Shown here piece after piece: positions 53,894 through 62,743 of a stretch of 64,000 nucleotides of DNA (position 1 is the stretch's first letter; each line of letters begins with the position of its first letter). Under the pieces are notes generated by a model, which searched no databases, was not told the origin of the DNA, and saw nothing but the letters and a program-made list of their open reading frames with translations. This stretch comes from Bradyrhizobium sp. CB1650 (GTDB lineage Bacteria > Pseudomonadota > Alphaproteobacteria > Rhizobiales > Xanthobacteraceae): assembly GCF_029761915.1 (NCBI RefSeq), contig NZ_CP121695.1, positions 3,253,501 through 3,317,500 of the forward strand. The letters are read 5' to 3'. The position numbers were made by a program, and so were the translations under genes.

Positions 53894-53912
53894 TGCTGCA
53901 GCTTTCTCATCA

Positions 53913-53940
53913 ATGGAAAATAGATTCCACATACTTCCAT
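53913..53940. promoter_or_regulatory. 28-bp palindromic putative LysR operator (copy 2)
   Basis: ATGGAA-N16-TTCCAT has the same span and core (TAGATTCCA in the centre) as the copy at 50462-50489. It lies 77 bp upstream of the carboxymuconolactone-decarboxylase-like gene and may place this gene set under the same LysR regulator. Confidence 0.5.
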
Positions 53941-54016
53941 CTAATCTAAGAAGGCTCCATTCGACACATTTCCACCGACAGAACCGACATAACCGACGCA
54001 ACGGCGGAGGGGTTGG

Positions 54017-54547
54017 ATGGCAGACAACATCGATAATGTGCCGAAAGGGGCGAAGGCCGGGCTGCACGAGATTCAAAAGAGGCTGGGATTCATTCCGAAC
54101 CTCGTCTCGGCTCTTGCCGACGCGCCGGCCGCGCTGGACGGCTACCTCGCTCTGAACCAGGCCTGGAACCATTCGTCCTTCACGGCCGAGGAACGCCAGA
54201 TCGTCCTGCTCGCCGCGTCCGTGGAGAACAGTTGCCGCTACTGCGCGGCGCTCCACACGACGATGCTGAAGGCGATGCGGACGGCCCCCGCCACGATCGC
54301 CGCCATCCGGAACCGGATGGCGCTCCAGGAGCCAAAACGGAATGCCCTTGTGAAGATCACTGGGGACATCGTTGCGGGACGGGGCTTCGCTTCGGAAGGC
54401 GCCAAGCGGGATTTCCTCGCTGCCGGCTACGAGGCCACCGCCCTGAAGGAACTCACCGTCGGCATCGCTCTGGCGACGATGGGCAACTACCTCGACCACT
54501 TGGATCCGACTCCAATCGATCCGGCTCTCACAATTGAAGCGCGCTGA
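54017..54547 (+). CDS. Carboxymuconolactone decarboxylase/AhpD-family protein
   Basis: A 176-residue protein starting behind GGAGGGGTTGG. It has the AhpD-fold active site ENSCRYCAALHTTMLKA (Cys73, Cys76, His80), the CxxC-x3-H arrangement of alkylhydroperoxidase-like members. The N-terminal LGFIPNLVSALADAPAALDG is typical. It may be a peroxidase rather than a decarboxylase. It begins a tight plus-strand set with SDR and RidA genes. Confidence 0.88.
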   Translation: MADNIDNVPKGAKAGLHEIQKRLGFIPNLVSALADAPAALDGYLALNQAWNHSSFTAEERQIVLLAASVENSCRYCAALHTTMLKAMRTAPATIAAIRNRMALQEPKRNALVKITGDIVAGRGFASEGAKRDFLAAGYEATALKELTVGIALATMGNYLDHLDPTPIDPALTIEAR

Positions 54548-54576
54548 GGCGCCTCACTCATCAAAGGAGAAAGACA

Positions 54577-55302
54577 ATGTCGACATCGAAAACGATCGTG
54601 ATTACAGGTGCCTCCCAGGGTATCGGCGCGGGCCTCGTCAACACGTTCGCGGGGCGCGGCTACAACGTGGTCGCCACTTCGCGGAGCGTCAGCCGGTCCA
54701 GCGAGATTCCGGCCTCCGACAAGGTGGTCCGCGTGGACGGCGACATCGCCGATCCGGCGACCGCCCGCAAGGTGGTTGAGACGGCGCTGTCCCGCTTCGG
54801 CAGAATCGATGCCCTCGTCAACAACGCGGGCATCTTCTTCGCGAAGCCCTTCGTCGACTATACGCTCGACGATTACCGCAAACTCGCGGCAACGAATGTC
54901 GAAGGCTTCCTCCATCTGACGCAGCTCGTCATGCGCCAGATGGTGGCGCAGAAGAACGGCGGCAGCATCGTCAGCATCACGACGCCCCTGATCAGTCACC
55001 CGATCGCCGGCATGCCGGTGTCGGTAGCCATGATCACCAAGGGCGGCATGGAGGCCGCCTCCAAAAATATCGCGATGGAATATGCACGCGACGGCATCCG
55101 GGTGAACACGGTGGCGCCGGGCGTCGTCGACACCCCGCTGCACAAGGACAACCCGAAGGATTTCCTGGAGACGCTTTCGCCGATGAACAGCATTTCGAGC
55201 GCGCAGGAGATCGCCGATGCGGTCGTCTTCCTGACCGAGGCTCCGCATATCACCGGGGAGGCGCTGCACGTCGACGGCGGCGCACATCTGGGCAGATGGT
55301 AA
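54577..55302 (+). CDS. Short-chain dehydrogenase/reductase (SDR) lacking the usual active-site Tyr
   Basis: A 241-residue Rossmann protein: TGASQGIGAG for NAD(P) (residues 10-19), DALVNNAGIFF (79-89), and a C-terminal TGEALHVDGGAH. AAAGGAGAAAGACA precedes the ATG. At the YxxxK position the sequence is VSVAMITKGG: Lys155 is present but residue 151 is Ala instead of Tyr. The rest of the helix (AASKNIAMEYARDGIRVNTV) is normal. Either another residue serves as acid/base or it has a changed role. It overlaps the RidA start. Confidence 0.9.
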   Translation: MSTSKTIVITGASQGIGAGLVNTFAGRGYNVVATSRSVSRSSEIPASDKVVRVDGDIADPATARKVVETALSRFGRIDALVNNAGIFFAKPFVDYTLDDYRKLAATNVEGFLHLTQLVMRQMVAQKNGGSIVSITTPLISHPIAGMPVSVAMITKGGMEAASKNIAMEYARDGIRVNTVAPGVVDTPLHKDNPKDFLETLSPMNSISSAQEIADAVVFLTEAPHITGEALHVDGGAHLGRW

Positions 55303-55739
55303 CCCTTGGCCGCACGCCGGCCGCTGGCGCCGAACAGCGGCTGAAGGATCTCGGCATCACCCTGCCGCCTCCTCCGACCCCCTTCGGGGCCTATGTGGAG
55401 GCGGTCCAGATCGGCGGGCTGCTCTTCCTGAGCGGGATGCGTCCGGTGGTCGACCGCAAGCCGCAATTCATCGGCCGTCTGGGCGGGAAGTTGTCGGTGG
55501 AGGAGGGCCGAAAGGCCGCGGAGCTAGCGGCCCTTAGCGCCCTCGCCGTCGTACGGGAGCACCTCGGCTCGCTCGACAAGGTGACGGGCGTCGCCAAGCT
55601 CGGCGTCTACATCGAAACCGCAGGGGACTTCCGCGATCACGCGAAGGTCGCCGACGGGGCTTCCGAAGTGCTCGTCAAGGTCTTCGGCCCCGAGATGCTG
55701 TCGGGCCGTGTCGTGCTCGGCGTGCTAGCCTGCCTCTAG
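55296..55739 (+). CDS. RidA/YjgF-family protein
   Basis: A 147-residue protein whose ATG overlaps the SDR stop by 7 bases. The RidA fold is seen in PFGAYVEAVQIGGLLFLSG, GRKAAELAALSALAVVREHL, VTGVAKLGVYIETAGDFRDH and the end SGRVVLGVLACL with the conserved Arg. RidA proteins hydrolyse reactive enamines/imines, while distant members act on other substrates. It belongs to the LysR-linked catabolic set. Confidence 0.9.
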   Translation: MVTLGRTPAAGAEQRLKDLGITLPPPPTPFGAYVEAVQIGGLLFLSGMRPVVDRKPQFIGRLGGKLSVEEGRKAAELAALSALAVVREHLGSLDKVTGVAKLGVYIETAGDFRDHAKVADGASEVLVKVFGPEMLSGRVVLGVLACL

Positions 55740-55831
55740 GCTTGCCGGTCGAGGTAGAACTCGTTCTCGAGGCCGCCGCGTAAACACTAGGTGCTGGGCT
55801 CGGCACGACAACCTGATGGATATAAATAACG

Positions 55832-56941
55832 ATGGCTTTCTCCGATACCGTCATGCAACCGCTCAAGCTTCGTTCCCTCGTCTCGCGCGGTGTGCTCGTC
55901 CCACTCAACTTCACGCTTGGAACGAGTGCCGCGATCGTCAGGACGGTTCCTCTTTTGCTGGTCGATCTCGTGACGGATGACGGTGTGACCGGGCACGCCT
56001 ATACATTCTGCTACAGGCCTTCGGGGGCCCGCGCGATCGCCGCACACCTGGCGGAAGCCTTCGACCTGCTGGCGAGCCGCCCGGTGACCCCTTACGACGC
56101 GGCGCGATCCCTTTCGCGTCAGTTCGCATTAATCGGTGTCACCGGCACCGTGCGAATGGCTCTTTCGCTGTTCGACATGGCGCTCTGGGATGCGCTCGCG
56201 CGATCCAGGGAAATGCCGCTCGCCGCTCTGCTGGGTAGCCAGCCGCGGGCGTTGCAGGCTTATGACAGCCGCGGTCTCGGGCTGATGGAGCCCGACCGTC
56301 TGTCGAAAGAAGCGGATGCGCTGCTCGCAAGCGGATTGAAGGCCGTCAAGCTTCGATTGGGATATCCGTCGGCCAAAGAGGATATCTCCGCTTTGAAGGC
56401 CGTTCGCCGCGTCGTTGGCGACTCCGTCGCCGTCATGGCGGACTACAATCAGGCGCTGACGGCGGCGGAAGCGATCGCCCGCGGCCGACAACTCGAGAAC
56501 GAGGGAATCTACTGGTTCGAGGAACCGATCCCCCATGAGGACTATGACGCGCTTTCTACCATGGCCAGAGAATTGCGCGTGCCTGTCCAGATCGGTGAGA
56601 ATTTCAATGGACCCGAAGGCATGCTCGCTGCCCTGAGCGCTCAGGCCTGCGACTATGTCATGCCTGATGTTGCCAGGATTGGCGGCGTCAGCGGCTGGAT
56701 GCAGGCCGCGGCGCTTGCGGCCGCAAAGGGGGTCGAGATGTCTTCGCATCTGATGCCGGAGGTCAGCGCCCAGCTTCTTTCGGCCACGCCGACGGCACAC
56801 TGGCTCGAATACGTGGATTGGGCCGACGCCTTGTTGCAGGAACCGTTGCGGATAGTCGACGGCAGGGCGTTGACATCACAGTATCCCGGCAGCGGAATTG
56901 TCTGGGACGAAGACAAGATACGGCGGCTAGAGGCGATTTGA
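55832..56941 (+). CDS. Mandelate-racemase-like enolase-superfamily enzyme with Lys-to-Arg change
   Basis: A 369-residue protein closely following mandelate racemase in layout. It shows LKAVKLRLGYP (Lys173, Arg175), MADYNQALT (metal Asp), WFEEPIPHEDY and VQIGENFNGPEGM (metal Glu residues), MPDVARIGGVSGW (Asp279), SSHLMPEVSAQLL (His306) and TAHWLEYVD (Glu326). These are the racemase residues except that the second Lys of KxK is Arg. The His/Asp base is intact, so it could dehydrate, epimerise or react on one face only. No good ribosome site precedes ATG 55832; an in-frame ATG lies at 55853. It is followed by VOC and PanE-like genes. Confidence 0.88.
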   Translation: MAFSDTVMQPLKLRSLVSRGVLVPLNFTLGTSAAIVRTVPLLLVDLVTDDGVTGHAYTFCYRPSGARAIAAHLAEAFDLLASRPVTPYDAARSLSRQFALIGVTGTVRMALSLFDMALWDALARSREMPLAALLGSQPRALQAYDSRGLGLMEPDRLSKEADALLASGLKAVKLRLGYPSAKEDISALKAVRRVVGDSVAVMADYNQALTAAEAIARGRQLENEGIYWFEEPIPHEDYDALSTMARELRVPVQIGENFNGPEGMLAALSAQACDYVMPDVARIGGVSGWMQAAALAAAKGVEMSSHLMPEVSAQLLSATPTAHWLEYVDWADALLQEPLRIVDGRALTSQYPGSGIVWDEDKIRRLEAI

Positions 56942-56943
56942 TC

Positions 56944-57384
56944 ATGTCAGACGAAGTCAAAGCGGGCACTTGTGGCTTCGACCATGTGGCGTTGAGCGTT
57001 CGCGATCTTGCAGCCTCACGGAAATTCTTTTGCGATTGCCTTGGATGGCGCGTTGTGGGCGAACGTCCGGACTATCCGGCGGCGTTCCTGTCGGACGGAC
57101 ACGGCATCCTCACGCTGTGGCAGGTAGCATCCCCCGGTACGGCGATTGCGTTTGATCGGCGCAACAATGTCGGTTTGCATCATCTGGCGATCGCGGTCGC
57201 CGACCGGGCCGGCCTCGACGCCCTTTACCAGCGCGCGTCGGGCTGGCGCGACGTTGTCGTCGAGTTCGCACCGCAGCTGTCCGGCTCCGGCCCGAAGGTC
57301 CATTTCATGGTCTGCGAGCCTGGCGGTGTGCGGGTCGAGTTTACCTTCGATCCTCGCCGCGAAGGCGTAGGCAGGGCGAGATAG
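56944..57384 (+). CDS. VOC-family (glyoxalase/dioxygenase fold) protein
   Basis: A 146-residue protein from ATG 56944, two bases after the racemase-like stop; the longer frame runs antiparallel through that gene. Two beta-alpha-beta3 modules are seen: FDHVALSVRDLAASRKFFCD, GHGILTLWQVA, then VGLHHLAIAVADRAGLDALY and MVCEPGGVRVEFTF. The His in FDHVAL and in LHHLAI and the Glu in RVEFTF are metal ligands. It could be a lyase, isomerase or dioxygenase acting on the racemase product. Confidence 0.87.
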   Translation: MSDEVKAGTCGFDHVALSVRDLAASRKFFCDCLGWRVVGERPDYPAAFLSDGHGILTLWQVASPGTAIAFDRRNNVGLHHLAIAVADRAGLDALYQRASGWRDVVVEFAPQLSGSGPKVHFMVCEPGGVRVEFTFDPRREGVGRAR

Positions 57385-57424
57385 CGCAGTTCGCGCGCCA
57401 ACCGGCCGCGACAAGGGAAAGATC

Positions 57425-58369
57425 ATGAACAAACCCAAGATCCTGGTGCTCGGTGCCGGCGGCACCGGCGGTTATTTCGGCGGCCGTCTCGCCGAGAGCG
57501 GGGCCGATGTCACGTTTCTCGTCCGTAAAGGACGGCGCAAAATTCTTTCCGAGCAGGGATTGCGGATCGAGAGCCCGTTCGGGGATGCGCAGGTGGCGGT
57601 GAAGGCGGTGCTCGCTCCGGAGGTGACGCCGATCTACGATTCGGTGATTTTGACGTGCAAGGCGTACGATCTTGATGCCGCAATCGCGTCGATCGCACCA
57701 GCCGTAGCGCCGACTGGATATGTACTGCCTTTCCTAAATGGAATTGCCCATATCGATGCGTTGAACGAGAAATTCGGCCGCGACCGTGTACTCGGCGGCA
57801 CCGCGAAAATTCAAGCGACGATCATGCCGAATGGTGCGATCAGACAATTCAACGACTGGCGGTCGCTTACCTTCGGCGAGCAATCAGGGGAAATGACCGA
57901 TCGCGTAAGAACGCTTGCGGCGCTATTCGAAAGTGCGAAGGGTGTAGAAGCCTTCGCTGTCAACGACGTGGTTCAACGGATGTGGGAAAAGCTGGTTCAC
58001 CTCTCGACTGCGGCCGCCATGACTTGCCTGATGCGGGCAAATGTCGGCGAGATTGTGCGCACCCCCTATGGCCGCGATCTTTTTCTCGATCAGCTTCGCT
58101 GTGGTGCGGCGATAGCCGCTGCCAACGGTCACGCGCCGGGCGCGGCCTTCATGAAAGCTTGGGAGGAGACGTTTTCTCAGCAGGATTCGCAATATTCGAC
58201 CTCGATGCTGCGCGACATCGAACGGGGCGGCCGGACCGAGGTGGAACACATCCTCGGCTTCATGCTCGACAAGGCGGTCGCAGCGCAAATCTCCTGCAAC
58301 ACGCTGCGGCTCGCCTACACCAACGTCAAGGCTTTCGAGCAACGGCGGGCTGCAGGCCGCTTGGTCTGA
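57425..58369 (+). CDS. Ketopantoate reductase-like (ApbA/PanE) 2-dehydropantoate 2-reductase
   Basis: A 314-residue protein with the NADPH motif LVLGAGGTGGYFGGRLAESG, the catalytic Lys region VILTCKAYDLDAAI, LPFLNGIAHIDALNEKFGRD and the C-terminal helical domain with VQRMWEKLVHLSTAAAMTCL (Lys, and a site usually Asn) and SSM-like STSMLRDIERGGRTEVEHIL (Ser, Glu). GGGAAAGATC precedes the ATG. As it lies in a catabolic cluster it may reduce a 2-keto acid other than ketopantoate. It is the last intact gene of that cluster. Confidence 0.88.
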   Translation: MNKPKILVLGAGGTGGYFGGRLAESGADVTFLVRKGRRKILSEQGLRIESPFGDAQVAVKAVLAPEVTPIYDSVILTCKAYDLDAAIASIAPAVAPTGYVLPFLNGIAHIDALNEKFGRDRVLGGTAKIQATIMPNGAIRQFNDWRSLTFGEQSGEMTDRVRTLAALFESAKGVEAFAVNDVVQRMWEKLVHLSTAAAMTCLMRANVGEIVRTPYGRDLFLDQLRCGAAIAAANGHAPGAAFMKAWEETFSQQDSQYSTSMLRDIERGGRTEVEHILGFMLDKAVAAQISCNTLRLAYTNVKAFEQRRAAGRLV

Positions 58370-58519
58370 TGTGTGGCCGGTTGACGTATTCTGATGTGCT
58401 TCGCTCAAATGTAAACAAAGCTTGAACCCAAGGAGATGCATGTTGCCCTTTTCCATAGATCCGACGGAAACAGTTGGCCTGCAGGAGATCACTGAGCGCT
58501 TTCCGGGACGTGCAGAGGG

Positions 58520-58687
58520 GGCCAAACCACATACGCTTCCGCCAGCGACCTCGCCACCGCATTGCGCCGCGCCGCCGTCGCCCATGGCGAGCACGAGAAA
58601 CGGACCGGCCAGCACCGCGAGAATTGGCTGGAATGCTATGCCGCCTATATGGCCGCGGAGCAGAGCGGCGAGCCGTTGCCGACCTGA
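58520..58687 (+). pseudogene. C-terminal remnant of a small conserved protein
   Basis: A frame without start reads TTYASASDLATALRRAAVAH, GEHEKRTGQHRENWLECYAA and YMAAEQSGEPLPT, then a stop. The same kind of tail (HGxxExRTG...NWPxWYAxYMxxEQAG) occurs in small conserved rhizobial proteins, but I do not know a function. The upstream half is missing. It lies 150 bp after the PanE-like gene. Confidence 0.45.
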
Positions 58688-58860
58688 ACAACGATCGCAA
58701 GTGCCGTGGCCGACTCTGGCGGGCGGCGACATGTATGGGCGGTCACCCGGTATCCGCGCTATCCGCCGGCCGGTGGTGATCTCAAGCGCCACCTCCTGAG
58801 GCTGATCGTCGATACGGACATGTCGATCGCGCGGCTGAGTCTTCCGTTCCGCGCACCCCT

Positions 58861-58925
58861 GAGAAGATCGCGACGTCGTTGAGTTCGATGATGTCGCGAC
58901 TTTCTCATCAATGAAAAATAGATTC
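58861..58925 (-). pseudogene. Third copy of the lysR 5' end, decayed
   Basis: On the minus strand IIELNDVAIF corresponds to the start of the LysR proteins at 50443 and 53893, but the ATG has become ATC. The flanking CTTTCTCATCAATG-AAAATAGATTC matches the start of the putative operator region; the second half of the palindrome is lost. It forms one border of the broken MASE4-kinase gene region. Confidence 0.6.
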
Positions 58926-59058
58926 GCTCAGCGGGTACTCGCGTTTTTCCGGTTCCGATTGCCTTTGGCGTGAGCCCGCTCCGCCATCCCGATCATCCGG
59001 CCTGCGATTTTGCTCCCCTGAGCCGGGGGATCGGCGCCCAAAATTGCAACGTTGACAA

Positions 59059-60699
59059 TCAGAGGCGCGAGCCAGATGGCAGATTGTCGGGTAGCTCTCG
59101 TGGTGAAGCAGCAGCAGATCTCGCACCGTCGGCGGCGAGCATAAACTGAAGGACAGCGCCTTCGGGTTTGTTGGGGGAAGCCCATAATCGGCCATCATGG
59201 GCCTCAATGATCGAACGGCAGATCGACAGACCCATCCCCATACCGCCCGATTTTGTAGTGAACAGCGGATCGAATATTCGCTCGAACTCTTGCGAGCCGA
59301 TTCCTGTTCCGGTGTCCGCCACCGATACGACTACGCCCCCGCCATCGTGGACCTCCGACCTCACGCCAAGGACCCGCGTCCCATCTTTGACCGCCATAGA
59401 ATCGATCGCGTTGGTGATCAAGTTTAGGAGCACCTGCTGTATCTGGATACGATCTCCTCTTACGTGCGGTACCTGTACATTCAGCTCGGCTTGTACCTGT
59501 ATCCGGTGCCTCTGCAGATCGCCTCGCGTCAAGGCGAGGGCTTCCCTGATAAGCTCGTTAATGTCGAGCGAACTTCTGTTCCGGGCGTCCTTCTTGAAGT
59601 TCGCCCGAATGCTTTCGATCGCCGCTTCCGCGCGATGGCCATCATCCACAATCAGCTTGAACGAGGCCTTCGCCTTATCGAGATCAGGCGTCGAGCGATC
59701 AAGCCAGCGCAAGCCCGCATCGGCATTCGTCACCATCCCAGACAATGGCTGCCTGACCTCATGAGCAATTGCGGCCGCGACCGCGTCCCCGGTCATAAGC
59801 CGCGCCTCGCGCTCGCGGCGTTGCGCGAATACGGCGCGGAGCAACCGCGCGTAAAGCGTCGTTATCTCGTACAGCAGGACAAACAGGACGAGACTGCTGG
59901 ATAGGAGCCCGCAGACGCGGGCGGCATACCAGCCGACACTGAAGCGGACTGGAACGGGAAACGAGACCAAACAGGAACTCTATCAGATACACGCACATCA
60001 CCACCATCAGCCAAAGATCGAGCAAACGTCGCCGGATCCAGAGCACTACGAGTGCAAGCAGTGCCATGGAGGCGGGAGCATAAAGCCAGACGCTAGAAAA
60101 GCGGACCGGATCGAGCGCAATGTGGGGCAATTGCGCATTCCCCGCCGTGACAAGAAAAGTCGCTGCAGACACGATGGCCGCGGTCCCGGCAACGCTCGAA
60201 AGGATGGCCGCACTCACAGAGCCTCGCCGCACCCATTTGGTTGGATCGGCGTCCTTCAGCAGGCCGTAAGCGATGCGAACATGGGAAAACCGGAGTGCCA
60301 CACAATATAAAGCCAGGGCGAGCTCTGCAGCCCGGAGCCAAGCAGGCCCCCTCGCGTGAAGACGCCGGGAAAGGTCAGCGTCCATGGGATTAAGATGAGT
60401 GCTGTGAAGAGATATCCACTTCCAATCACGAGTAGGGCACGCGAACGCAGGATTGAGAACTGGGCGAACAGCAGCACAGCGGTGATCAAATCACTCACGA
60501 ACATCGCTGTGGCATAAGCTGGGACGAACGCGTCGATCCGCCCTACCTGGGTGGCCGAGAGTGGCCCCCCAGCGAGGAAAAGGGCGATCAGCAACACCAG
60601 CACGACGGCAAGGGCAAGCCTTCTCTGCGCCCGGCGCGGTGATAAGCTCGAAAGGATGAACTGCTGTTCCTCCGGGACAACGGCGGCCGTCTCTACCAT
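59059..60699 (-). pseudogene. MASE4-type sensor histidine kinase, two frameshifts
   Basis: Three frames together give a kinase colinear with the intact one at 23348. N-terminal part (60699 to about 60270): FVSDLITAVLLFAQFSI and VWHSGFPMF. Middle part: VRIAYGLLKDADPTKWVRRG and LLDLWLMVVMCVYLIEFLFG. C-terminal part (from about 59965): VRFSVGWYAARVCGLLSSS, IAHEVRQPLSGM (phosphoacceptor His), LLNLITNAIDSMA and MGMGLSICRSIIEAHDG. Single-base changes near 60270 and 59965 break it. The last part alone could be translated as a soluble 303-residue kinase. Confidence 0.82.
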
Positions 60700-60779
60700 C
60701 TGAGCGACCCTTCGCAGCTGCTGGAATGCGTGGCACTAAGCTCGTACGGTCGTCGCCACTCTCGTCACAGGCTGTCTCA

Positions 60780-60930
60780 CCTCGCCGCCATTTCTGCCCA
60801 TTGGGCCGGCTCACGACAAGCAAGGAAGCGTGGCGGCCTCTGAAATGGCTGGACCGCCAAGGTTTCCTGCGGCGGCGCGATGACGCCCGTGATCGGCCTC
60901 AGAACACGGTCCAATTGGATGACCAGCGTG
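60780..60930 (+). pseudogene. Possible MarR-type regulator remnant
   Basis: The frame reads RPLKWLDRQGFLRRRDDARD and RPQNTVQLDDQ, which resembles the wing of MarR proteins (LxxLExxGLxxRxxxxxDRR...VxLT). No recognition helix or other parts are evident. Weak assignment. Confidence 0.25.
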
Positions 60931-61104
60931 ACCCTCAGTGTATCTCGTTTGCGCATGAAGATCGATGTCTGGTTAGGATGTTCGCGGTGAAAAGACGGCT
61001 TTTTTCGGTGGTGTAAGCCCTACCCGGCAACCGCGTCAGCCGGAAGCAACCAGGATCGAGGGATCGCGCCAACCACGGGAAGACTTCGTACATTTGTTCT
61101 GAAA

Positions 61105-61225
61105 AGGCGTTGGATCAGCACCGCGCAGCTTGCCGAAGCTATGTTGCTAAATCCGACCAGCCTGTACGCCGTTTTCCGCAGTAAGGCCCGGCTCTTCAGG
61201 GCCTCGCTCGATGGCTACACGATTA
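61105..61225 (+). pseudogene. TetR-type regulator remnant (HTH only)
   Basis: About 40 codons read WISTAQLAEAMLLNPTSLYA and VFRSKARLFRASLDGYTI, the second half of a TetR helix-turn-helix, normally GVSTxQLAxAMGxNxPSLYAAFGSK. The preceding helix 1 and the ligand domain are absent or scrambled. Non-functional. Confidence 0.6.
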
Positions 61226-61519
61226 GACCGGGGGCCTCACTCGATCAATTGCTCAGCGCTCCTCTGCGGGCCGGTGCGCGAGAGTACAGGCCCAGGCGAT
61301 AGCGGATGCGGACGATTCACGCGGTCGACTCTAAGGCTCCGGTCGCGTTTCGACGCGGGATGTCGGCTTCACCAGCGGTGGCGCGCCCGTTGCTGAGCCT
61401 TCTAGCGTCCGACGATTCACAGTCGGAGACGGTAGATCGATGACGCTGACAGGGAGATCATTCGAGCAAGGGCGAGAGCAGTCATTCTGTGGGAACCAGC
61501 GATGGCCGTTCGCCGGTGG

Positions 61520-61943
61520 CGCGGTATGATGACAGCTTGCACGCAGACGCTGTCCTCGCGGACTGCGCACGGATCTTGAAGGCGAGAGGCTATCGTCTGG
61601 GTGGAGTGGTACAAAGCTACGCGATAGACCGGGCCGCGCCAGATGCGACATGGTGCTGCGCGACCAGTGCGCCGGCGAAGAGATTTCGATCTCTTACCGC
61701 AATGGCGCCAAGGGATGCAGGCTCGATCTGGGGGCGTTGGCACAGCGGCGGGCTGGATGGAGCAGGCCCCTGAGCCGTCCTCTTGATCTGATGATCGTGA
61801 GCAAGTTCGGAAAACATGGAAGCCGTCGGTCGCGGCTTGCTGAAACCGACGGCCGATATGCAATCGGCTCTTGGCTGAATCAGAGTGCCTCTGCGCCCTT
61901 CGCCGGCGCCAGAGCTGAAGTCTCTTCAAAGTCAGTCAACTGA
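61520..61943 (+). pseudogene. DUF2478-family protein, frameshifted
   Basis: Two frames give HADAVLADCARILKARGYRL, GGVVQSYAIDRAAPDATW and, shifted, MVLRDQCAGEEISISYRNGA, KGCRLDLGALAQ and SRPLDLMIVSKFGK. This is the DUF2478 NTPase-like protein that usually accompanies molybdate or related ABC transporters. At least two frameshifts occur (near 61650 and 61755). The end is scrambled. Confidence 0.6.
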
Positions 61944-62007
61944 GGCCGGGCCCGCGCTGATTGCCAGGAGCTGACGGCCGTTGTCAACGCACGAGCTTTA
62001 TGTCGGC

Positions 62008-62181
62008 TCACCGAGCGTCCCGCGTTGGCTCCATACGGCTTACTTCATATTGAGAGGCATGCGCAAAATGGATCATTGCTTCTGGAAGCGTGCGCTTAGG
62101 CGATTCCGTCACCTCATCATCATGGATAGGGTTTTCAGTCAGAGGGAAGGTCCTGCCCGCTTGCTGATTTTCAGCAGCCAT
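62008..62181 (-). CDS. Small hypothetical protein, doubtful
   Basis: A 57-residue frame on the minus strand beginning MAAENQQAGRTFPLTENPIH, 8 bp after the stop of the exported protein upstream. It is hydrophilic, with no recognisable family, and the ribosome site is weak (TAGAGATTTCC). Included because of its position and protein-like composition. Confidence 0.25.
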   Translation of the reverse strand: MAAENQQAGRTFPLTENPIHDDEVTESPKRTLPEAMIHFAHASQYEVSRMEPTRDAR

Positions 62182-62189
62182 GGAAATCT

Positions 62190-62546
62190 CTAGGTCATGC
62201 TCCCAGGCATGAAGCAAACAACTTGAGGGTGCCCGTCCAACCAGAAACACCAAACCATCGTTCGCCCAGCACGATTTGGCTCTGTTACAACGGCATCCTC
62301 GGGGACGTCGACCCATTCCCCATCGATGTGAATGCGATAGTGACCGTCATGTGATTCCCAATCGATATCCGAGAGCGCCCGACCATCGGCGTCCGAACAA
62401 CAGCGGCCTTTTTTGCTGGCCAGTTGTTCAAACCATTCGTGAAGTGGCGAATTGGCATATCTGCCGTCGCGATCACGGGCATGCGCTGACGGGAAGGCAA
62501 GCAAGATGGTTGCAAACACGACGAACGACCTAACCCACAAAGCCAT
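62190..62546 (-). CDS. Secreted protein of unknown function with paired cysteines
   Basis: A 118-residue protein from ATG 62546 with AAAGG 7 bases upstream. A signal peptide (MALWVRSFVVFATILLAFPS, cleavage near AHA) is followed by SPLHEWFEQLASKKGRCCSD and DIDWESHDGHYRIHIDGEWV, DVPEDAVV and MVWCFWLDGHPQVVCFMPG. Adjacent Cys-Cys and two later Cys suggest disulfides in the periplasm. Proteins of this pattern are common in Bradyrhizobium-type genomes, with no known function. Confidence 0.7.
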   Translation of the reverse strand: MALWVRSFVVFATILLAFPSAHARDRDGRYANSPLHEWFEQLASKKGRCCSDADGRALSDIDWESHDGHYRIHIDGEWVDVPEDAVVTEPNRAGRTMVWCFWLDGHPQVVCFMPGSMT

Positions 62547-62743
62547 CGATTGCCTTTCACATTGCTGATAGATGGCGCTACTCACTTTCATTCGGCACGC
62601 GGCCCGAAAGTGGCAAGCCAGAATCCGCGGAAGTAGGTCGATGCGGTGTTCCCAAGCATTCCGATAGCGGGCGCAGGATGAAGACACTTATCCGAAGGAC
62701 TGTCGCTCCACGCTGCTGCCATCATAGCTGGCCCCGGTCGAGT

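Noticed and set aside
58436..58799. Plus-strand 121-residue open frame
   Set aside because: Its reading frame is not the coding-like one; the neighbouring frame shows the conserved tail annotated as a remnant.
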